Source of the DNA: Rhodopirellula halodulae
GTDB lineage: Bacteria > Planctomycetota > Planctomycetia > Pirellulales > Pirellulaceae
Direction: 5' to 3'
NCBI RefSeq assembly: GCF_020966775.1
Contig: NZ_JAJKFV010000029.1
Span: forward strand, 923,001-987,000
Length of the DNA: 64,000 bases
The notes under the pieces are model-generated. The model had not been told where the DNA came from and did no database searches. It saw only the letters and a list, made by a program, of their open reading frames with translations. A program made the translations under genes and the position numbers. Shown piece after piece: positions 39,428 through 46,847 of this stretch. How positions within the stretch are numbered: the stretch's first letter is position 1; every line of letters begins with the position of its first letter.

Positions 39428-40852
39428 CTACGCTTGCGGTTCGGTCATCTTCCAGGGGTCGAGAGCTTCCGTCAGCACGTCTTCCGGAAGAATCTCTTTC
39501 TGCTGGCACAATTCGCGAATGGTTTGGCCAGACTTGAAGGCTTCCTTGGCGAGCGCGGCGGCTTGTTCGTACCCGATCAACGGGTTCAGGCTGGTGCACA
39601 TGGACAAGCTTTGCTCCACGGCGGCTTCGCAGGATTCCTCGTTGGGTTCCATGCCATCCAAGCAGAAGTCGATGAACGCATTCACGCCACCGGCGAGCAG
39701 TTCGACCGATTCCAAAATCGTGTGAGCCATCACTGGCATCATGATGTTGAGCTGGAAGTTGCCGCCGCAGCCACCGCTGACCGTCATGCAAGAATCGTTG
39801 CCGATCACGCGAGCCGCGACTTGCATGAGTGACTCGCACATGACCGGGTTGACCTTGCCGGGCATGATCGAGCTACCCGGTTGCCGCGAGGGCAGCTTGA
39901 CTTCGTAAAAGCCACAGCGAGGACCGCTTCCCAGCCAACGAATGTTGTTGGCCAGCCCCAGCAAAGTCTGGGCGATGCATTTCAATCCACCATGGGAGTC
40001 GACCAGGCCGTCTCGGTTCGCGTTGCCTTCAAAGTGGTTGACGGCTTCGACGAAGGCGATGCCGGTTTGTTCGGCCAGGTTAGCGGCCACACGAGAACCG
40101 AACTCCGGATGCGTGTTGATACCGCTGCCGACCGCGGTGCCGCCGACGGGCAATTCCAGCACCGCGTCACGAGCCGCTTCGGCGCGAGCGATCGATAGTT
40201 CGATTTGGCGTGCAAACCCACCGAACTCTTGTCCCAACCGAAGTGGCGTGGCGTCCATCAGGTGAGTGCGGCCGATCTTGATGATCTTGTCCCAGGCTTC
40301 TGCTTTCTCGGCCAACGAAGCGTGCATCCGACGCAGGGCCGGAATCAGTTGGCTTTCGATTTCATAAGCCGCCGCCACGTGGATGGCGGTCGGGAACGTG
40401 TCGTTGGTCGACTGCCCCATGTTGATATGGTCATTGGGGTGAATGGTCTTTTCCGCCGCCATTCGATCCCCACCATCGATCTCGATCGCACGGTTGGACA
40501 GCACTTCGTTGACATTCATATTGCTGCTGGTGCCGCTGCCGGTTTGGAAAACATCCACCGGAAACTGATCGGCCAGCTCGCCGTCGGCGACTTCTTTGGC
40601 TGCGGAGAGCATCGATTCGACCTGACCGTCGCTCAATGGATTTTTTCCAGAGCCCGTCAATTTTCCCAGATCGCGATTGGCGATGCCGCAGGCCAGCTTC
40701 ACACGACCCATCGCGGAGATCATCGCGGGGGGAAGCCGCCATCCGCTGACCGGAAAATTCTCCACCGCCCGCTGGGTTTGGGCGCCGTAGTAAGCATTTT
40801 GCGGGACACGGACTTCGCCCATCGAGTCGCGTTCGGTTCGGAAATCGGTCAT
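39428..40852 (-). CDS. fumC: Class II fumarate hydratase
   Basis: A 474-residue lyase. FRTERDSMGEVRVP at the N-terminus, GSGTSSNMNVNEV, THLMDATPLRLGQEFGG and the catalytic loop GSSIMPGKVNPVM are diagnostic. It hydrates fumarate to malate in the TCA cycle. Length is typical. It is convergent with rny and divergent from the GntP-family gene. Confidence 0.96.
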   Translation of the reverse strand: MTDFRTERDSMGEVRVPQNAYYGAQTQRAVENFPVSGWRLPPAMISAMGRVKLACGIANRDLGKLTGSGKNPLSDGQVESMLSAAKEVADGELADQFPVDVFQTGSGTSSNMNVNEVLSNRAIEIDGGDRMAAEKTIHPNDHINMGQSTNDTFPTAIHVAAAYEIESQLIPALRRMHASLAEKAEAWDKIIKIGRTHLMDATPLRLGQEFGGFARQIELSIARAEAARDAVLELPVGGTAVGSGINTHPEFGSRVAANLAEQTGIAFVEAVNHFEGNANRDGLVDSHGGLKCIAQTLLGLANNIRWLGSGPRCGFYEVKLPSRQPGSSIMPGKVNPVMCESLMQVAARVIGNDSCMTVSGGCGGNFQLNIMMPVMAHTILESVELLAGGVNAFIDFCLDGMEPNEESCEAAVEQSLSMCTSLNPLIGYEQAAALAKEAFKSGQTIRELCQQKEILPEDVLTEALDPWKMTEPQA

Positions 40853-41113
40853 GGCGATGGCTGGTTCAACAAGGAGAAAAAGGGAGTGTCAGATGCAAAA
40901 AACGTCGATGCAGATCATGGTAGCAATCCGCCGAAACGGCGCGAACGACGCCCCAAACCGAAACTCAGCGATCGTTTCTGCTACGATCTGGCGTTCGGTC
41001 GAAACGTAGGATACGAATCGCGAACGACGACCGATCGCCGAGACGCTTGCTCACGCGGCGAATGGCTTTCCCCACAATCGACGTCTTCACCATCGTTATT
41101 GGATACGAATCGG

Positions 41114-43000
41114 ATGATGCCTTGGAAGAATGGACCGGCGCTGCGACGCCTGGTCACTTGTTTGGTCTTGTTTTCATTGGTCTTGATCGGCGGTGAATGC
41201 TTCGCCGCTGAAGCCGCCGGCGCGGAGGAGACTACATCGGCAATCTCGTTGACGCCGATCTGGTTGGTGTTGGTCGGCATTGTCAGCGTGCTGGCGATGA
41301 TCATTGGTTTGAAGTTGAACGCATTCTTAGCGTTGATCATCTCGGCACTTCTGGTGAGTTTGTTGATCGGATTCCAAGACGATGCCGACGCGGGCAGCCG
41401 AATGGAAGCCGTGGTGTCGGCGTTTGGCAGTTCCGCCGGCGGTGTGGGAATCGTGATCGCAATGGCGGCGATCATCGGGAAATGCATGTTGGACAGTGGT
41501 TCGGCCGATCGAATCGTGCGAACGGCCGTTGGCGTCACCGGTGAAAAGAAGGCCTCGCTGGGGTTGATGATCAGCGGTTTTATCCTGGCCGTGCCGGTGT
41601 TCTTTGACACGGTGTTTTATCTGCTGGTGCCGCTGGCCCGCAGCCTTCACAAACGGACCCAGTCGAATTACTTGCGATACCTGATGGCGATCGCAACCGG
41701 GGGCGCCATCACGCACACGTTGGTTCCACCGACACCCGGACCGTTGTTGGTGTCCGCGATTTTGGGTGTGGACATTGGAATGATGATGGCGGTGGGTGCC
41801 GCCGTCGCGATTCCCTCCGCGATCATTGGTTTGTTCTTCTCGATCGTGGTCGACAAGAAAATGCCAGTGCCCATGCGACCACTCGGCGCCAACGAGGACA
41901 AGCACGAACCGCTGGCGGAAGACCAGTTGCCGTCGCTTTGGTCGTCCATGTTGCCCGTGGTTCTTCCCGTGGCTTTGATCGGCGCGGGGACGTTGGCGAC
42001 GACTTTGGCAGACAAAGAAGACCGGGCCGCGATCACATCGTCGGACATCGAGAGCTTTGAATTGCTAAGCGAAAAGTTCGCCAGTGCCAACGCGTTGTCG
42101 CCCGCCGGTCGGTTGGTCAACAGCTCTCAATTGACGGAGCGGCAACGTCAATCCTTGAAGGTCACTCCCGCGGACGCCGAGCAGGAAGCCTCCTTCATCG
42201 CGGCGATGAACGATGCGTTGCTCGATCCGAATTTCTATGACGAAGAAGCCTTTGATGACGTGGCCGTTCCCGAGGTCAGTTCAAAGCTGATGGCGGCAAA
42301 CCAGTTGCGAATGAAGCCGGTGGATCGTCGACGCATGAACCGAGCTTTGCTGGACGCTGCCTATCCGGAGCTGATCGCGGCTCATCGATGGGAAAGCCCG
42401 ATGCGAAAGACCGCCAATTCCTTGGGGCTGTGGAGCAATCCAAACTTCGCGTTGTTGTTGGCTGCGTTGTCGGCGATTTTGACGTTCAAGTTGGTCCGCA
42501 ATCTGTCGTGGCGAGACGTTGGAGTCGACGTCGAGGAATCGTTGATGAGTGGTGGGGTGATTATCTTGATCACCGCCGCCGGTGGTGCTTTCGGGGCGAT
42601 GTTGAGCCAAACGAACATTGCTGACACGATCCAGCAATTCTTTGAAGGACGTGAAGCTGCCGGGGTCGCGATTTTGCTGTTGGCTTGGTCGATTTCGGCT
42701 GTCTTGAAAGTCGCGCAAGGCAGCAGCACCGTTGCCATGATCATTGGGGCCGGGATGATGGCCGCGATCTTGGGTGGCCAGCAGCCTCCGTTTCACTTGG
42801 TCTACGTGGCAACGGCCGTCGGCAGTGGTTCATTGATGGGCAGTTGGATGAACGATAGCGGTTTTTGGGTGTTCACCAAGATGGGCGGTTTGACGGAAAG
42901 CGAATCGCTTCGCAGTTGGACACCGCTCCTGGCAACGTTGTCCATTGGCGGTTTGGTCACCACGATGGTGCTCAGCCAAGTTGTCCCCATGGCCAACTGA
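41114..43000 (+). CDS. GntP-family permease with a large soluble insertion
   Basis: A protein of about 628 residues starting at ATG 41114 (or 41117); the open frame extends far upstream over fumC, but the signal-like hydrophobic segment LVTCLVLFSLVLIGGECFAA supports this start. Membrane segments and family motifs are clear: AMAAIIGKCMLDSGSADRI, VPVFFDTVFYLLVPLAR, GGAITHTLVPPTPGPL and a C-terminal GSGSLMGSWMNDSGFWVF. GntP carriers take up gluconate and similar acids. Residues about 300-437 form a polar, helix-rich insertion (EQEASFIAAMNDALLDPNFY, MKPVDRRRMNRALLDAAYPE) that makes it about 180 residues longer than usual. Substrate is unknown. Confidence 0.88.
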   Translation: MMPWKNGPALRRLVTCLVLFSLVLIGGECFAAEAAGAEETTSAISLTPIWLVLVGIVSVLAMIIGLKLNAFLALIISALLVSLLIGFQDDADAGSRMEAVVSAFGSSAGGVGIVIAMAAIIGKCMLDSGSADRIVRTAVGVTGEKKASLGLMISGFILAVPVFFDTVFYLLVPLARSLHKRTQSNYLRYLMAIATGGAITHTLVPPTPGPLLVSAILGVDIGMMMAVGAAVAIPSAIIGLFFSIVVDKKMPVPMRPLGANEDKHEPLAEDQLPSLWSSMLPVVLPVALIGAGTLATTLADKEDRAAITSSDIESFELLSEKFASANALSPAGRLVNSSQLTERQRQSLKVTPADAEQEASFIAAMNDALLDPNFYDEEAFDDVAVPEVSSKLMAANQLRMKPVDRRRMNRALLDAAYPELIAAHRWESPMRKTANSLGLWSNPNFALLLAALSAILTFKLVRNLSWRDVGVDVEESLMSGGVIILITAAGGAFGAMLSQTNIADTIQQFFEGREAAGVAILLLAWSISAVLKVAQGSSTVAMIIGAGMMAAILGGQQPPFHLVYVATAVGSGSLMGSWMNDSGFWVFTKMGGLTESESLRSWTPLLATLSIGGLVTTMVLSQVVPMAN

Positions 43001-43056
43001 GTCGTCATTGACGCATTGTGACCGCTGGTCCTTCGAGATGGGGCCGAAGTTGTCTT

Positions 43057-43077
43057 GGGTCCGGTGCCACCGGACCC
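43057..43077. terminator. 10-bp hairpin between convergent genes
   Basis: GGGTCCGGTG and CACCGGACCC flank a single central base between the GntP-family gene and the 4Fe-4S gene. It could act on both transcripts, but lacks T-runs. Confidence 0.5.
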
Positions 43078-43086
43078 CGCACCAAG

Positions 43087-44097
43087 CTAGAGATCTAGCT
43101 CATCGAGTGAATCGATCAGGCGATCCAAGTTGTCTTTGGGCTTCTCGCTCAAAGCGGCTTGGCGTTTTTTCAGTTGGTCGTCGATGCCAACCGCTTCTCG
43201 GCCCGTGAGCAAAAGCTGTTCATCTCTTTCGCGAGCCGCGGTCGCAATGGGATCGCCTTTGTCGGTCGGTGCACCGAACAGTTGAGACAAATCGATTTTG
43301 AATCCTTCGTCACCATCCGTTTGAGCGCCCGCAATCGCAGGGGCTTTGTGCTGCGGGAAGATGATCGCGTTCTCGGGACAGACGCGACTGCAGGCGGGGC
43401 AACCTTTTCGACAATTGTCCGGTTGCTCGACCAAGATGTTCTCGACGCCATCCACGCCGTAGACGCCGAACAGGCAGAAGTCGATGCACTCCATGCAGTT
43501 GGTGCAACGGCTGAAATCGATAACCGGGTACCATCGACGCTTGGTGGGTTCTTCGACTTCGACAATCTTCCCACCAACAATGGGCAGCGACGTGTCCGCC
43601 GGAGCTGTTTCACCACGGCCTAAGATGCGATTGATTTCCGCTACGTAGTCCTCGACCGATTCGGAGGACTTCAGATCCAGGCAGTAAACTTGGCGATCTG
43701 GTCGCGGGTAGAGATCCGTGACCCGATCGACCACTTCGGTTTCAGGTGGCTCCGAATCTGCGGCCGAGGGCGTTTCGGACTCGTCGTCGGAATCATCAAT
43801 TCCCAGTTCCACTTCGCCGGGCGTTCCGCCGATGCCGTTGCGATCGAGAACCCAATGGGCGGCTCGCGAAAAAATCCAACTGCAGACGATTAGATCGCCG
43901 TCGATTTCGCGGAGTCGTTCCAGCGATTCGCCACCTTTGGGCAGATCGTAAAGGTGTGGCACGACCAAGACCTCCACCCCATCGATTTGTCCCGCCGCCT
44001 GGGCGATCGCCGATTCCAGGCCTCGTTTCGCGGGGTTGCGAGATTGTCCTTTGGAGACAACCAGCGTGCAGGTGGTGGGGTGGGCAGCGGAGATCAT
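43087..44097 (-). CDS. 4Fe-4S ferredoxin-domain protein
   Basis: A protein of about 336 residues from ATG 44097. The N-terminal half is an alpha/beta domain (TCTLVVSKGQSRNPAKRGLE; LIVCSWIFSRAAHWVLDRNG) with no known name. An acidic linker (DDSDDESETPSAADSEPPE) leads to a second part carrying CTNCMECIDFC and CRKGCPACSRVCP, which supply eight cysteines for two [4Fe-4S] clusters. Likely electron transfer or a redox-linked enzyme subunit; partner unknown. It ends convergently with the GntP-family gene. Confidence 0.85.
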   Translation of the reverse strand: MISAAHPTTCTLVVSKGQSRNPAKRGLESAIAQAAGQIDGVEVLVVPHLYDLPKGGESLERLREIDGDLIVCSWIFSRAAHWVLDRNGIGGTPGEVELGIDDSDDESETPSAADSEPPETEVVDRVTDLYPRPDRQVYCLDLKSSESVEDYVAEINRILGRGETAPADTSLPIVGGKIVEVEEPTKRRWYPVIDFSRCTNCMECIDFCLFGVYGVDGVENILVEQPDNCRKGCPACSRVCPENAIIFPQHKAPAIAGAQTDGDEGFKIDLSQLFGAPTDKGDPIATAARERDEQLLLTGREAVGIDDQLKKRQAALSEKPKDNLDRLIDSLDELDL

Positions 44098-44249
44098 GGT
44101 GTGTCCGTGAGAGTCCAATGAGATGGAGAATCATCGTGACTCTTGCGGGGCGACAAATCAACCGGATTTCGCGTGGTCATGCCCCATGCAGCACCGAGAC
44201 CGGGCACCATCGCACCCGGGAATTGCCTGCCAATCAGGATTCTCGCGAA

Positions 44250-44606
44250 TCAGGCGGTTTCTTCGATCATCGCTTTTCGATGGGCGACCGCTTCCCGTTT
44301 GGTCTTGAAAGTGAGGAAACGCTGCACGCCTTCCTCCTGCCACGTCGCGACCCAACGCCCGTACACGTTTTTGCTAACGCCGGTGACGCCGGAGGTGTTG
44401 TTGGTCGGGCGTTTGCGAGGGCCTTTTCGCCACTGGCGTTCGCCCAACTCCTTGATCTTTTTGTCTCGCCACTTTTGTGCGTTGGCGAGCGATTTCCGGA
44501 TCCCACCGTCGGAGAATCGGAAGTATTTCGAGTGCTGTTGTCCCTCCCGGACGATCCGAACGGTCCATCCCTCGGGACCGCGTGTGATGTTCATTTGCTT
44601 TTTCAT
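44250..44606 (-). CDS. Small protein with two AP2/ERF-like repeats
   Basis: A 118-residue protein from ATG 44606, preceded at five bases by AAGGTGG, a strong ribosome site. Residues about 4-50 (ITRGPEGWTVRIVREG, KYFRFSDGGIRKSLANAQKW) and 65-115 (SGVTGVSKNVYGRWVATW, FLTFKTKREAVAHRKAM) each follow the AP2 pattern of three strands and a helix; the second keeps the SG..GV and W.A.W landmarks. The AP2 fold binds DNA; in bacteria and phages it is usually attached to HNH nucleases, but no nuclease is present here. A DNA-binding regulator is inferred. Confidence 0.75.
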   Translation of the reverse strand: MKKQMNITRGPEGWTVRIVREGQQHSKYFRFSDGGIRKSLANAQKWRDKKIKELGERQWRKGPRKRPTNNTSGVTGVSKNVYGRWVATWQEEGVQRFLTFKTKREAVAHRKAMIEETA

Positions 44607-44707
44607 GCCCCCCACCTTAACCGGTGTGAAGCCGACAAGCAACATAGTCGTCGCGCATGTCGCGGGTTTGCTCAGAAAGCGGGCCCGATCCCAATCGATT
44701 CAGCGGC

Positions 44708-45940
44708 TCATTCCCAGCCGACCGGCTGGGTCCAAGCTTGCTGTTTTTGACCGTCAAATGACGGGTCGCGAGGTGGTTGGCTGCTGGTGACCACGGCGCG
44801 GACATATAGCTCCTTGCCGCTCATGGTGTACGAAGGGGTCAGGCTGGTGGACCGCTTCACTGTGACACCGATTCGATGTTCATCGATCAATCCGTCTTCC
44901 TGTGCCAATGTGGCGATGAATTCGGTTTGATACGTGGCACCTGGTTCGCCTTGGATTTTCAGTGTCAACGTTTTGGTGTCTGCCTTGAAGTTGACGTCTT
45001 CAAGACTGACACCACTGGAGGCATAGAAGTCGCCCTTTTTCATCGCACGAATGAGATGTTCCGGTGTCAGGTAGCGACTGCGAACCATCACCCATCCACG
45101 TCCGGGACGTGAACCCGGTTTGCCGTGGTATTCGTGGCTGTCGTCGGTCGCGATGCCCATCATCGGTGGAACGTTCAGCGTGGTTTGGCGGAGCGCGTTG
45201 ATGATGTCCCACATGCGTTCGATGCTGGGATGTTCGTCATCGCCCAAATGATTGACGCCGGGGTGCCCGTTGTAGACTTCAAAGAACCGTTCGGAGACAA
45301 CCGACGCGAGGTCTTCTGCGGTGACGGCGTAGTGGAAATTGGGATGGTTCACATGTGGCAGCACTTCGCGCCCGTGAGCCTTTTCGTGTTCCAGGATGGC
45401 TCGCAAGTTGTTCTCGATGACTTGGCGAACCGTGTCGCCACCGACGGGTTCCAACGCTTCGGCCAGATTGGTCGCGTTGATGTGGACCGGTTTGCCTTCG
45501 CCGCGATCGCTGATCTCTTCGGCCGGGATCATGATGAATTGGCCCGACTGTTCGATGAGATATCGAAACTCATCCAGCGGTTTGATCCGCACTTGGTGGT
45601 CCGCTTCGCCTTCGTTGCCACGAGTTTCCACCCAGGCGTTCCCGAAACGATCACGGTAGCGATCCACGATTCCAGCGTCGCTGCGTTTGACAATGCTGGC
45701 GTGGTCCATCCACCGCATGCCTTCGCTGAGCACGTTGTGGTCGGTGAGTGCCAGGAAGTTGTAGCCTTCGGATCGGTACCAATCGGCGATCATCTCGGGG
45801 AATTGGTCGCCGTCGCTCCAGAGAGAATGCGTGTGCAGATTGCCTTTCCACCATCGAAGAGGCGGATCCTCCGCGTGACACAACGTTGTGAAACTGAAGG
45901 CGAAGCACAATGCGAGCAGAGAGAAGGTTCGGTGAAGCAT
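44708..45940 (-). CDS. Secreted PHP-domain phosphoesterase-like protein
   Basis: A 410-residue protein with a Sec signal (MLHRTFSLLALCFAFSFTTLCHA). The PHP metal-binding motifs KGNLHTHSLWSDGD (about residue 33), FLALTDHN and HVNHPNFHYAV are present; EVYNGHPG follows. PHP enzymes are metal-dependent phosphoesterases; an extracytoplasmic phosphate ester is the likely substrate. The C-terminal region (LEDVNFKADTKTLTLKIQGE onward) is beta-rich. Its promoter region lies beside the 170-bp repeat array. Confidence 0.85.
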   Translation of the reverse strand: MLHRTFSLLALCFAFSFTTLCHAEDPPLRWWKGNLHTHSLWSDGDQFPEMIADWYRSEGYNFLALTDHNVLSEGMRWMDHASIVKRSDAGIVDRYRDRFGNAWVETRGNEGEADHQVRIKPLDEFRYLIEQSGQFIMIPAEEISDRGEGKPVHINATNLAEALEPVGGDTVRQVIENNLRAILEHEKAHGREVLPHVNHPNFHYAVTAEDLASVVSERFFEVYNGHPGVNHLGDDEHPSIERMWDIINALRQTTLNVPPMMGIATDDSHEYHGKPGSRPGRGWVMVRSRYLTPEHLIRAMKKGDFYASSGVSLEDVNFKADTKTLTLKIQGEPGATYQTEFIATLAQEDGLIDEHRIGVTVKRSTSLTPSYTMSGKELYVRAVVTSSQPPRDPSFDGQKQQAWTQPVGWE

Positions 45941-46000
45941 GATTCAGGCGGGGCGGAAAGGCGGGAGCGTCGACCTGTTTGTCCGATGGTCAACGTGCTT

Positions 46001-46612
46001 GGCGAAAACTGTAGCACGGCGGTCCTCCGCCGTGAGTGTTTGTGATCTCGGTGGGGGACCACCGAGCAACAGGTTGTTGTGCGTGTGTCAGGCGGGGCCG
46101 TGACCTACTTGGGGTCGTTGTTGGGCCGGAGGGGGATGGTTTTTCAGCTTGTGACCGGCATCGAATTGGCGACAAAAACTGTAGCACGGCGGTCCTCCGC
46201 CGTGAGTGTTTGTGATCTCGGTGGGGGACCACCGAGCAACAGGTTGTTGTGCGTGTGTCAGGCGGGGCCGTGACCTACTGGTGATCGTTGTTGGGCCGGA
46301 GGGAGCTGGTTTTTCAGCTTGTGACCGGCATCGGAAGGGCGGCGAAAACTGTAGCACGGCGGTCCCCCGCCGTGAGTGTTTGTGATCTCGGTGGGGGACC
46401 ACCGAGCGACAGGTTGTTGTGCGTGTGTCAGGCGGGGCCGTGACCTACTGGTGATCGTTGTTGGGCCGGAGGGAAATGGCTTTTCAGCTTGTGACCAGCA
46501 TCGGAAGGGCGGCGAAAACTGTAGCACGGCGGTCCCCCACCGTGAGTATTTGTGATCTCGGTGGGGGACCACCGAGCGACAGGTTGTTGTGTGTTTGTCA
46601 GGCGGGGCCGTG
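46001..46612. repeat. Array of 170-bp double-hairpin repeats (3.6 units)
   Basis: Units begin at 46001, 46171, 46341 and 46511, exactly 170 bp apart; the last stops after about 102 bp. Each contains a hairpin CACGGCGG-N4-CCGCCGTG and, about 17 bp later, CTCGGTGG-N4-CCACCGAG. Units differ by a few point changes (TCCT or TCCC loop; GAGCAAC or GAGCGAC). The array occupies the shared upstream region of the PHP gene and the TolC-like gene. Six-frame open stretches inside it are spurious. Confidence 0.95.
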
Positions 46613-46783
46613 TGAAACTCGCTTTGGCAAAACTTCAGAAATTTCCGAATTGCCGTCAAAGTTTACCAACTCCGCCGCCGATACCTACTTGCGGATGAAG
46701 GTCTCGTTTCATTCGGTGGAACGATGTTGAGCGAGACCTTTGTAGGGGGGCTTTCCATACTCGGCCCGACCGGGGACACACCA

Positions 46784-46799
46784 TGCCGCACGTGCGGCA
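46784..46799. promoter_or_regulatory. 16-base palindrome before the TolC-like gene
   Basis: TGCCGCACGTGCGGCA is a perfect palindrome about 48 bp before the start at 46848, flanked by CACACC and GGTGTG arms that could extend it. It could be an operator or an mRNA hairpin; neither is shown. Confidence 0.45.
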
Positions 46800-46847
46800 C
46801 TCGTGGGGTGTGTTCTGCGGCGGCACCGCGCCAGGGAAGTCCAGGGC

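Noticed and set aside
40205..41113. N-terminal extension of the GntP-family gene over fumC
   Set aside because: It would be antisense to fumC, and the hydrophobic N-terminus after 41114 supports the shorter gene.
46001..46612. Short proteins such as those containing DLGGGPPS in the repeat arrays
   Set aside because: They are translations of the repeat itself and recur unit by unit in several frames.
46001..46612. CRISPR array
   Set aside because: The repeat unit is 170 bp with nearly identical spacers and no cas genes; spacers would have to be unique.
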